A stretch of 8,577 bases of DNA, taken from positions 1 through 8,577 of the forward strand of contig JAJVUU010000073.1 in NCBI GenBank assembly GCA_021621525.1, given 5' to 3'. Below are positions 1-6,050 of this stretch, piece by piece (position 1 is the stretch's first letter; the number at the start of each line of letters is the position of its first letter). A program made the position numbers and the translations under genes. The notes under the pieces were generated by a model. That model was not told where the DNA came from. It worked only from the letters and a program-made list of their open reading frames with translations, and made no database searches. The stretch comes from Caryophanales bacterium (GTDB lineage Bacteria > Bacillota_I > Bacilli_A > RFN20 > CAG-288).

Positions 1-16
1 AAACGTTCTTTTTTCC

Positions 17-47
17 TTCACGAAATCCCATCTTTATGAGCTATAAT
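17..47 (+). promoter_or_regulatory. Promoter of first GGDEF gene (TATAAT, weak -35)
   Basis: A perfect TATAAT -10 hexamer lies at 42-47. The best -35 candidate is TTCACG at 17-22, with a long 19 bp spacer, so the -35 is weak. Transcription would begin at about 54-57, which coincides with the ATG at 57. The first in-frame ATG (36) lies upstream of the -10 box, so it would not be on this transcript. A T-rich run at 8-15 could be the tail of an upstream terminator, but the window edge prevents checking. Confidence 0.55.
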
Positions 48-56
48 ATTTCCGTT

Positions 57-1091
57 ATGATTAAAGACAGCTCCTTCTTTTCATCCCATAAGGCAGAACA
101 TGTGTTCGATTCCCTGACGAACCTCGTCAACAAGGAATACTTCATCAAATACATGAAGAACCTAGCGGAAAGAAACGTCATGTTCACCCTTTTCATGATT
201 GATTTTGACAACTTCAAGAAGATCAATGACACATATGGTCATCCTGTCGGTGACATGGTCCTTCAGGACACGGCAAAGATATTGGAAGAGGAAATCGGTG
301 CCAAAGGCGTCATCGGAAGATATAGCGATGATGAATTCGGTATCCTCATCCCCAACATCACCATATATAACGATGTCTGGGACATCGCCAGAAACTACCA
401 CCAGAAGGTAAGGAAGACCTGCTTCCCGTATTTAAGCAACCCCAATGTCTCCGGTATCACCGTGACCAGCGGCATCTGTCGATTCCCCATCGATGCCAAG
501 ACGACGGAGGAACTTCTCGTCTTGTCCGACAAAGCCCTCTATCGAGGCAAGACCAAGGGCAAAAACTGCTTCATCATCTACAACAGAAGCTTGCATGGTG
601 ATATCGACATCGAACACAAGAAGGCAGACTTGAGCTTCTCTGGCTTCATGGACTATCTGTTTGGTAACTTCATGACATCGGAGCCTACCCAGGCCATGGT
701 CAAGTCCAGCCACATCGTGGGCAACTATTATGGAGACAAGAACATCTACTACATATCCAAGGATGATTGCACGCCTCTCTATTCTTCCTTGGCAAGCGAA
801 AAGAAGGATCCTCTTCCAAGCCTCCGATTTGCTGCTTACCACTTCTCGGACAAGGAGAACTTCCGTATCTACTACCATTCCAGGCTGAGCCATGATGATG
901 ACATCTATCTGAAGATGAAGGAAAGGAACGTCCGTTCCGTCCTTCTCATCCGCTTTGAAGGCGCCAGTGAGAACGATTTGCTTCTCTGCGAAGCAGAGCA
1001 AGAAAAGATATTTTCCGATGAGGAAGTCATCCTCCTGAAGATGATCGCAAGGCTTTTCTGTCTCACCACAAGCCTGAAAAAGACAAGCTGA
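57..1091 (+). CDS. Soluble GGDEF-domain protein with degenerate active site (SDDEF) and GAF-like C-terminus
   Basis: This is a 344-residue cytosolic protein with no membrane segment or signal peptide. The GGDEF domain spans about residues 17-180. The nucleotide-binding stretch is well kept (IDFDNFKKINDTYGH, about 48-62, followed by GD at 65-66). The signature is SDDEF at 90-94 instead of GGDEF: both glycines are replaced, while the metal-binding acid, Glu and Phe remain. In known diguanylate cyclases, loss of the second glycine usually abolishes activity, so a GTP/c-di-GMP-binding or partner role is more likely than synthesis. No RxxD inhibitory site precedes the motif (GAKG there). Residues about 200-340 resemble a GAF domain ending in FSDEEVILLKMIA. 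It is a paralogue of the gene at 6051-7094. I chose the ATG at 57 over 36 because TATAAT (42-47) lies between them, there is no ribosome binding site for 36, and the paralogue starts at the matching position. Family is confident; inactivity is inferred. Confidence 0.88.
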   Translation: MIKDSSFFSSHKAEHVFDSLTNLVNKEYFIKYMKNLAERNVMFTLFMIDFDNFKKINDTYGHPVGDMVLQDTAKILEEEIGAKGVIGRYSDDEFGILIPNITIYNDVWDIARNYHQKVRKTCFPYLSNPNVSGITVTSGICRFPIDAKTTEELLVLSDKALYRGKTKGKNCFIIYNRSLHGDIDIEHKKADLSFSGFMDYLFGNFMTSEPTQAMVKSSHIVGNYYGDKNIYYISKDDCTPLYSSLASEKKDPLPSLRFAAYHFSDKENFRIYYHSRLSHDDDIYLKMKERNVRSVLLIRFEGASENDLLLCEAEQEKIFSDEEVILLKMIARLFCLTTSLKKTS

Positions 1092-1099
1092 ACCTGACT

Positions 1100-1129
1100 G
1101 GGACATCCATGGATGCCCCTTTTCTTTTT
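1100..1129 (+). terminator. Intrinsic terminator after first GGDEF gene
   Basis: A hairpin pairs GGG (1100-1102) with CCC (1116-1118) and CATC (1104-1107) with GATG (1112-1115). It has a single bulged A at 1103 and a CATG loop. It is followed by a T-rich tract (TTTTCTTTTT, 1120-1129). It begins 9 nt after the TGA at 1089-1091 and separates the gene from the importer operon. Confidence 0.75.
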
Positions 1130-1156
1130 ACAGGCTAAAAAAACTAAAAATAATCA

Positions 1157-1184
1157 TTGTATCTTCATAAAAGGGGGCTATAAT
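1157..1184 (+). promoter_or_regulatory. Promoter of the potABCD operon
   Basis: A perfect TATAAT lies at 1179-1184. TTGTAT at 1157-1162 is a partial -35 match with a 16 bp spacer. The predicted transcription start is near 1191, giving a leader of about 40 nt before potA. A 6 bp inverted repeat, ATATCC (1187-1192) and GGATAT (1202-1207) with a 9 nt gap, lies right at the predicted start and could be an operator, but it is short enough to be chance. Confidence 0.65.
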
Positions 1185-1218
1185 CTATATCCGTCAAAAA
1201 AGGATATCACCAAACCCC

Positions 1219-1224
1219 TGGAGG
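1219..1224 (+). promoter_or_regulatory. potA ribosome binding site
   Basis: TGGAGG sits 6 nt before the ATG at 1231, which fixes the potA start. It contrasts with both GGDEF genes and the MATE gene, which have no Shine-Dalgarno sequence. Confidence 0.85.
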
Positions 1225-1230
1225 ATTCAC

Positions 1231-3096
1231 ATGGCACGAAAAATCTTAGAGCTGAAGGATGTCTACAAAGCCTATGGCGACAATGTCATCCTTGACGACC
1301 TCAGTCTTTCCATCAACGAAAATGAATTCGTCACCTTCCTAGGACCGAGCGGTTGCGGAAAGACGACAACGCTGAGAATCATCGCCGGATTCGAAACCAT
1401 GCAGAAGGGAAGCCTTCTTCTCGATGGCGTTGACATCTCCAGCCTTCCCAGCCACAAGAGACCGATCAACACCGTCTTCCAGAAGTATGCCCTCTTTCCC
1501 CATCTGAACATCTATGACAACATCGCCTTCGGATTGAGGAACAACATCTATTCCAATGTCTATGACATCGGAACGATGAACATGATGGAGAAGAACGGCT
1601 TCGATGAGGAAGACATCAATGCCCTGGTCCACAAGCTGACCTTCATCGAAAAGCCGGAGGACGTCAAGAAATACGTCATCCACTATTTCACGATGCTCTC
1701 TATCAGCAGCCAGATGGAGGAAGAACTTACCAATCTTGGCAAAAGCGAACATTATAAGACCTATGAAGACTGCAAGGATACCTTATCCTACCTTCTTTCC
1801 AAGCACGGCATCAAGGACACCTTTTCCTTTGACAAGGATACGCCTTTCAAAGCGATCAAGAAGCAGGTCATCGAGAAGGTATCTTCTGAAGATGTCTACT
1901 TCCAGATGACAGAGAAGCTCAAGGACAGGCATTTCAAGGAATACGTCATCAAGGAAGAAGTCACCAAGGCTTTGAAGCTCGTCAACCTCGAAGGATATGA
2001 AGACAGAGACATCTCCTCTCTTTCCGGAGGACAGATGCAGAGAATCGCCATCGCCAGAGCCATCGTCAACAAGCCTAGGATCCTCCTTCTGGATGAACCT
2101 CTCTCTGCCTTGGATCTGAAGCTTAGGAAAAGCATGCGTCTTGAACTTCGCGAACTTCAGAGGAAGCTTGGCATCACCTTCATCTTCGTCACCCATGACC
2201 AGGAGGAAGCCATGGTGATGTCGGATACCATCGTCGTCATGAACGGCGGAAGAATCCAGCAGATGGGTAGACCTGAAGACATCTACAATTCCCCGGTCAA
2301 TAATTTCGTCGCCACTTTCATCGGTGAAGCAAATATCTTCCGTGGCATATATAGTGCGCCAAGAAGACTTGACATCCTCAACAGGACATTCAAGGTTTCT
2401 TCCATGGATTTCCATCTGAATGAGAAGATCTATGTCATCGTCGAAAGAGAAGACTTCGACATCTGCTCCTTGGATGCCGCCAAAATCCAGGGAAAGGTCG
2501 TCGCCTCGAAATACGAGGACAACAAGTACCTTCTCGATGTCAAGGTAGGCGATAAGATCATCAAGGCCGAAAGCGAAGACAAAATTCCTCTCCAGACCAT
2601 GGTCGGCCTTACGGTCGCACCGGGAAACATCTACTGCGAGTCCTTAAGCGAGAACAAGGCCAAGATCCTTGCCAACTATGAAAACCCCAACATCTTCGAA
2701 GGAAGCTATCTTGGAAACCAGAGGGTATCCTTCCTAGGAGCCATCTTCAGGACCTACCTGACGACCTTCATGCCAGGTGAGGTCGTCGATGCCGTCATCC
2801 GTCCGGAAGACTTCGACCTCGTCTTGGAGAATCCTGAACAGGCCATCTTGCAGGGAAAGGTGACAAAGACTGCCTTTACCGGCGTCACCTTCAACCTGTG
2901 GATCGATGTCCAGGGAAAGACGGTCATGGTCCAGGACTATCAGAACGTCGAAGTCGGCGATATCGTCGGTCTCCATGTCGATTTCTATGAAATCCATCTG
3001 ATGAAGGTCGAAGACGAATGTCAGAGTCCCGAGATCCGTGAAGCCCGAAGAAAGGCAAGACAGCTTGCCTTGGAAATGGATGAATCCGAGAAATGA
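1231..3096 (+). CDS. potA: Polyamine-type ABC importer ATPase PotA, enlarged
   Basis: This is a 621-residue ATPase of the spermidine/putrescine (PotA) ABC family; typical members are about 350-380 residues. Visible parts: Walker A GPSGCGKTT at 38-46, Q-loop Gln84 (VFQKYALFPHL), signature LSGGQ at 264-268, Walker B ILLLDEP at 284-290, D-loop SALD and switch His322. All catalytic motifs are intact. Two expansions explain the length. First, residues about 106-240 between the Q-loop region and the signature form a charged, probably helical block absent from standard PotA. Second, the C-terminal regulatory (TOBE/OB) domain appears twice in tandem, from NIF at 368-370 and again from NIF at 487-489. 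The second copy keeps the usual RPED (524-527) and the first is more divergent (EREDFD, 405-410). It is the first gene of the operon and its stop overlaps potB by 4 nt (ATGA). Family call is very secure. The exact ligand is less so; iron or phosphonate ATPases look alike, but PotB/C/D support polyamines. Confidence 0.95.
   Translation: MARKILELKDVYKAYGDNVILDDLSLSINENEFVTFLGPSGCGKTTTLRIIAGFETMQKGSLLLDGVDISSLPSHKRPINTVFQKYALFPHLNIYDNIAFGLRNNIYSNVYDIGTMNMMEKNGFDEEDINALVHKLTFIEKPEDVKKYVIHYFTMLSISSQMEEELTNLGKSEHYKTYEDCKDTLSYLLSKHGIKDTFSFDKDTPFKAIKKQVIEKVSSEDVYFQMTEKLKDRHFKEYVIKEEVTKALKLVNLEGYEDRDISSLSGGQMQRIAIARAIVNKPRILLLDEPLSALDLKLRKSMRLELRELQRKLGITFIFVTHDQEEAMVMSDTIVVMNGGRIQQMGRPEDIYNSPVNNFVATFIGEANIFRGIYSAPRRLDILNRTFKVSSMDFHLNEKIYVIVEREDFDICSLDAAKIQGKVVASKYEDNKYLLDVKVGDKIIKAESEDKIPLQTMVGLTVAPGNIYCESLSENKAKILANYENPNIFEGSYLGNQRVSFLGAIFRTYLTTFMPGEVVDAVIRPEDFDLVLENPEQAILQGKVTKTAFTGVTFNLWIDVQGKTVMVQDYQNVEVGDIVGLHVDFYEIHLMKVEDECQSPEIREARRKARQLALEMDESEK
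1546..1950 (+). other. Extra segment within PotA helical subdomain
   Basis: Codons 106-240 of potA encode about 135 residues (a net gain of about 125 over the usual spacing) inserted after the conserved NIAFGLRN motif. They end before EEVTKALKLVNL, where the family alignment resumes. The segment is rich in Lys, Glu, Asp and aromatic residues, has no membrane segment and no motif I recognise. The reading frame is uninterrupted and codon use matches the rest of potA, so it is part of the protein and not a mobile insertion. Its position maps to the helical subdomain that faces the permeases. From memory, mycoplasma PotA proteins are also long, so it may be a lineage trait. Confidence 0.75.
2332..3039 (+). 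repeat. Tandem duplication of PotA C-terminal regulatory domain
   Basis: Two collinear copies of about 120 residues are visible in PotA. Copy 1 starts at NIFRGIY (368-374) and copy 2 at NIFEGSY (487-493). The EDFD motif lies the same distance downstream in each (Asp410 and Asp529, 42 residues after the Asn of NIF). QGKV follows at 420-423 and 541-544. The DNA for EDFD is identical in both copies (GAAGACTTCGAC at about 2449 and 2806). Other positions have diverged strongly, so the duplication is old. Confidence 0.8.
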
Positions 3097-3917
3097 AAAA
3101 GTTCAAGGCCCTTGCCATTCCTTATTTCATATGGCTTTTGTTCCTCGTTGCCTTACCTCTTGTCGTGATGCTGATCCTTACCTTCATGAAGACCAACGGC
3201 ATGGACTTTTCCAATGCTTCCGCTTCCTTTGATGCCTATCAGAGACTTCATGACATCTCCATCCTGAAGGCGATATGGAATTCGCTTGTCGTTGCCTTCT
3301 TCACCGTCATGATATGCATATTGTTAGGTTATCCGGTAGCCTATTTCCTCTCCTTCTCCAAGCTGAAGAACAAGATGCTCTTCCTTCTTCTTCTGATTCT
3401 TCCGATGTGGAGCAATTCGATGCTGAGGATCGTCTCCTGGCTCCGCCTTTTTTCGACCGACGGATTGAAGGCGCTCGAACTTGTCGGAACGATGCCTGCC
3501 GTCATCTTTGTCACCGTGACGACTTATCTTCCCTTCATGATCTTCCCTATCTATACCGTGCTTGAAAAGCTGGACAGGAACCTTCTTGAAGCCAGCAAGG
3601 ATCTAGGTGTCACACCGGTGAAGACCTTCTTCAAGATCACCTTGCCTTTGTCTCTGAGCGGTGTCTCCTCCGGCATCATCATGGTCTTCCTTCCTGCTGC
3701 CACAGGCTTTGCCATCTCCCAGACGATAGGTCATGGAAAGATCAGGCTCATCGGAAACCTGATCCAATCGGTCTTTGAAAAGAACAACTATAACTTCGGT
3801 TCTCTTTTAAGCATCCTTCTTTCCATCATCATCATCGCCATCGTCATCCTCTTCGAGCGTTCCCAAGGAGGAAAGAGAAGAAACAAGGAGGAAAAGAAAA
3901 ATGCTGGAAAAGCATAA
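3093..3917 (+). CDS. potB: Polyamine-type ABC importer permease PotB
   Basis: This 274-residue inner-membrane permease has about six hydrophobic segments. They begin with a membrane segment near residues 9-31 and end with an isoleucine-rich one near 241-255. The cytoplasmic coupling loop with the EAA-type motif is clear (LLEASKDLGVTPVKTFFKITLP, with Glu166 as the motif glutamate). This is the helix that docks onto the ATPase. Length and topology fit PotB, and its place between potA and potC fits the standard operon order. Its ATG overlaps the potA stop (ATGA, 3093-3096). There is no good Shine-Dalgarno sequence, so translation is probably coupled to potA. The last 20 or so residues are Lys/Arg/Glu-rich and cytoplasmic; the DNA encoding them carries the potC ribosome binding site. 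It could transport a related cation, but the family assignment is firm. Confidence 0.93.
   Translation: MKKFKALAIPYFIWLLFLVALPLVVMLILTFMKTNGMDFSNASASFDAYQRLHDISILKAIWNSLVVAFFTVMICILLGYPVAYFLSFSKLKNKMLFLLLLILPMWSNSMLRIVSWLRLFSTDGLKALELVGTMPAVIFVTVTTYLPFMIFPIYTVLEKLDRNLLEASKDLGVTPVKTFFKITLPLSLSGVSSGIIMVFLPAATGFAISQTIGHGKIRLIGNLIQSVFEKNNYNFGSLLSILLSIIIIAIVILFERSQGGKRRNKEEKKNAGKA
3864..3903 (+). repeat. 20-nt tandem repeat carrying two Shine-Dalgarno sequences
   Basis: The end of potB contains two adjacent 20-nt units (3864-3883 and 3884-3903) that share their first 11 bases, CAAGGAGGAAA. Each unit contains AAGGAGG (3865-3871 and 3885-3891). The second lies 9 nt before the potC ATG and is the functional ribosome binding site. 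The first is 29 nt upstream and may be a standby site or a leftover of duplication. Because 20 is not a multiple of three, the two units encode different residues in potB. Confidence 0.7.
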
Positions 3918-4740
3918 ATGGAAGAAGTATCTTGCCAACTTCTTCAAGGTCAGCTTCGTCCTGATCGTCCTTTCCATGATGTATATTCCCGTCTTCGTCA
4001 TCATCTATCAGTCCTTCAACAAGACAGCCAATTCCATCAACCCTTTGAGTTGGGGCGGCTTCACGTTTGACAACTACAAGGAAATCTTTTCAAACAGACA
4101 GCTCTTCACTTCCATCTTGGATTCCTTGCTCATCTCCTTCTGGGCGACATTCATCTCGACCATCGCCGGACTTTTTGCTTCCATCGGCATCAATGCCCTG
4201 GACAAAAAAGCCAGGAAAGCCATGGATTTCCTCAATGAAATCCCGATGCTCAATTCCGAGATTGTCACCGGTATCTCCATCATGCTCATCTTCTCCCTGC
4301 TCAAACCTGTCTTCCCCGACATCTTCGGCTTTGCCACCATGCTCATCGCCCATGTCTTCTTCACCCTTCCCTATGTCATCATGATGATTCTTCCGAAGCT
4401 TGAACAGACAGACAATTCCTTGTATGAAGCGGCAAGGGACTTGGGATGCTCCAAGTTCAAAGCCCTCTTCAAGGCTGTCATTCCATCTCTTTCGACTGCC
4501 ATCCTGACAGGAGCCCTGATTGCCTTTACCTTATCCATCGATGACTTCGTCATCTCTTTCTATACCCAGGGAAACGGTTTCTCCAACTTCTCCAACTATG
4601 TCTACTCTTCCTATACCAAGAAGAACTTCTCTGCCGGTTCCTATGCCTTCAATTCCCTATTGACCTTCTTTACCTTGCTTCTTGTCTTCCTCTTCTCTTT
4701 GAAGACTTCCAAGAAAAAGAAGAAGGAGGCAAAAAGATGA
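3901..4740 (+). CDS. potC: Polyamine-type ABC importer permease PotC
   Basis: This 279-residue inner-membrane permease partners PotB. It has about six membrane segments, starting near residues 14-36 and ending near 252-268, followed by a Lys-rich tail (TSKKKKKEAKR). The EAA loop is well conserved (LYEAARDLGCSKFKALFKAVIP, with Glu176 as motif glutamate). The downstream stretch with FTLSIDDFVISFYTQG is characteristic of PotC proteins. The start overlaps the potB end by 17 nt and is set by AAGGAGG at 3885-3891. The end overlaps potD by 4 nt. Such overlaps imply translational coupling and fixed stoichiometry. No missing motif or frame problem is seen. Confidence 0.94.
   Translation: MLEKHKWKKYLANFFKVSFVLIVLSMMYIPVFVIIYQSFNKTANSINPLSWGGFTFDNYKEIFSNRQLFTSILDSLLISFWATFISTIAGLFASIGINALDKKARKAMDFLNEIPMLNSEIVTGISIMLIFSLLKPVFPDIFGFATMLIAHVFFTLPYVIMMILPKLEQTDNSLYEAARDLGCSKFKALFKAVIPSLSTAILTGALIAFTLSIDDFVISFYTQGNGFSNFSNYVYSSYTKKNFSAGSYAFNSLLTFFTLLLVFLFSLKTSKKKKKEAKR
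4723..4729 (+). promoter_or_regulatory. potD ribosome binding site
   Basis: AAGGAGG lies 7 nt before the potD ATG at 4737, inside the Lys-rich tail codons of potC. It is a near-perfect Shine-Dalgarno sequence, consistent with high output of the binding protein. Confidence 0.85.
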
Positions 4741-5942
4741 AGAAGCTTTTCTATGGCTCTCTTGCCTTTCTCGTCCTTTTTACCGTCTTTGCCTGCGTCG
4801 TCCTATCTACGCCGAGCAAGGTCCTCTACCTCCTCAACTGGGGAGAATATATCAGCGAAGAACTGGTACAGGAATTTGAAAGCGAATATCAGTGCCAGGT
4901 CATCGAAGAGACCGTGACTTCCTCTGAGGCCATGTATCAGAAGATCACTTCCAAGACCACCACCTATGATGTAGCCATCCCTTCCGACTATACCGTCCAT
5001 CAGCTCTACAAAGAAGATATGCTTCTTCCTTTTGACGTAGACAACAAGGACTATGAAAACCTCTCATCCTATCAGGACATCTTCCAGAATGATTTATCCT
5101 CGCTGATGGAGACCTACATGGTGGAAGACGGAAAGAAATTCAATTCCTATTTCATGCCTTACTTCTGGGGAAGCTATTCCATGCTCTATTCCAAGAACAA
5201 TCCTGAAGTCGAGAAAGTCATCTCCCGATATGGTTTTCAGGCACTCTATGAGAGAAACCTCTGCTCTTCCAGCATCCGTTCTGGCATGTATTCCACGGCA
5301 AGATGGATTCTCACTTCCTATCTTCTGAGCCAGGGTCTTGATCCCAACATCACTTCCTATGACGGAAGCAAGGACGGAGACCTCTCCGATGAAATCAAAA
5401 ACGATGCCATCGCCGCCTTGAAGGAAGCGAAGTTTGATGAATTCGGCGATGATTCCCTGAAGAGAAACGTCGCCAATGGCAGCCTCGATCTATGTTTCAC
5501 CCAGTCGGGTGACTTCTTTGATGCCCTCTATCTCATGTATGACAGCGATGACAAGCCGATCAGCTTCTCCATCAATGTCCCGAAGTCCACCGCCGCCTTC
5601 TTTGACAGCATGGTCATCCCCAAGACGGCCCAGAACTATGACCTGGCCAATGCCTTCGTCAACTTCATGCTGGATGGAGACAATGCCTATGAGAACGCCA
5701 GGGCCATCGGCTATTCCCCGACCTTGAAGAGCGTATGTTCCCTCTTTCATGAGAATGCCAAGAAAGGTGAGTATTATTATCAGGATGAGGAAAGAAACAG
5801 AAGCCTTTCCTTAAGCGACTTCCTTTCTTCCTATCCAAACTATCTTGACCCGCTCTGCTACAGTGACAAGGTCTATCTTCTGGAGCCTAAGAGCAACGCC
5901 TATCTGACGACCTGTGAAACCATCTTCAACAATCTGGCCTAG
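4737..5942 (+). CDS. potD: Polyamine-type substrate-binding protein PotD, probable lipoprotein
   Basis: This 401-residue extracellular solute-binding protein captures the ligand for PotBC. It starts with a signal-like segment (MKKLFYG, then a hydrophobic stretch to about residue 23) with Cys20 in VFAC, an imperfect lipobox. It is therefore probably membrane-anchored, as usual in Gram-positives; an uncleaved anchor is the alternative. The mature part opens with the family hallmark LLNWGEYI (32-39). A later FFDSMVIP (288-295) aligns with the FWMDSLAIP region of E. coli PotD and keeps the aspartate (Asp290). The acidic pair that contacts the amine groups in E. coli PotD (DDARE region) reads STARW here, so the two acids seem lost. 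The ligand may be a different polyamine or another cation. It ends the operon, and I see no clear hairpin terminator after it. Confidence 0.92.
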   Translation: MKKLFYGSLAFLVLFTVFACVVLSTPSKVLYLLNWGEYISEELVQEFESEYQCQVIEETVTSSEAMYQKITSKTTTYDVAIPSDYTVHQLYKEDMLLPFDVDNKDYENLSSYQDIFQNDLSSLMETYMVEDGKKFNSYFMPYFWGSYSMLYSKNNPEVEKVISRYGFQALYERNLCSSSIRSGMYSTARWILTSYLLSQGLDPNITSYDGSKDGDLSDEIKNDAIAALKEAKFDEFGDDSLKRNVANGSLDLCFTQSGDFFDALYLMYDSDDKPISFSINVPKSTAAFFDSMVIPKTAQNYDLANAFVNFMLDGDNAYENARAIGYSPTLKSVCSLFHENAKKGEYYYQDEERNRSLSLSDFLSSYPNYLDPLCYSDKVYLLEPKSNAYLTTCETIFNNLA

Positions 5943-5984
5943 TTATGATATCCTCGTTTTGCTAAATATGTAAGGGCTTCATAG

Positions 5985-5994
5985 TCAAATTTGA
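5985..5994. promoter_or_regulatory. 10-bp palindrome upstream of second GGDEF promoter
   Basis: TCAAATTTGA is a perfect 10 bp palindrome. It lies 18 bp upstream of the -35 box at 6013, in the gap after potD. It could be an operator, but AT-rich palindromes of this length arise by chance and no second copy was noticed. Confidence 0.25.
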
Positions 5995-6012
5995 GTCATC
6001 TTTCCGCCTTTG

Positions 6013-6041
6013 TTGACTTCAACAATGCACACTTTTATAAT
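6013..6041 (+). promoter_or_regulatory. Near-consensus vegetative promoter of second GGDEF gene
   Basis: TTGACT (6013-6018), a 17 bp spacer and TATAAT (6036-6041) match the housekeeping sigma consensus at 11 of 12 positions with ideal spacing. The expected transcription start is at about 6048-6051, at the ATG at 6051. It makes the second GGDEF gene a separate transcription unit from potABCD, although read-through is possible because no terminator is evident after potD. Confidence 0.85.
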
Positions 6042-6050
6042 GGAATGACA

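Noticed and set aside
432..1106. A 224-codon open frame on the minus strand
   Set aside because: It lies entirely opposite the first GGDEF gene, has no recognisable motif or ribosome binding site, and would run through the terminator. The open frame follows from the codon bias of the + strand gene.
1185..1230. A riboswitch in the potA leader
   Set aside because: The predicted leader is only about 40 nt, too short for a known polyamine or c-di-GMP riboswitch, and no conserved aptamer pattern was seen.
1113..1295. A small + strand open frame between the first GGDEF gene and potA
   Set aside because: It begins in the terminator, contains the potA promoter and ribosome binding site, and overlaps potA in another frame.
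1546..1950. The extra PotA block as an intein or mobile insertion
   Set aside because: No intein splice motifs, terminal repeats, frame disruption or change of codon use were seen; it behaves as ordinary coding sequence.
1783..2415. A 210-codon open frame on the minus strand
   Set aside because: It is antisense to the intact PotA signature and Walker B region; composition is low-complexity acidic/hydrophobic and no family is recognisable.
3823..3852. ATC-rich run near the end of potB as a microsatellite
   Set aside because: It encodes an isoleucine-rich membrane segment using the gene's preferred ATC codon, so protein need plus codon bias explains it.
5991..6050. N-terminal extension of the second GGDEF protein from TTG 5991
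   Set aside because: The segment contains a near-consensus promoter and there is no ribosome binding site before the TTG; the paralogue has no comparable extension.
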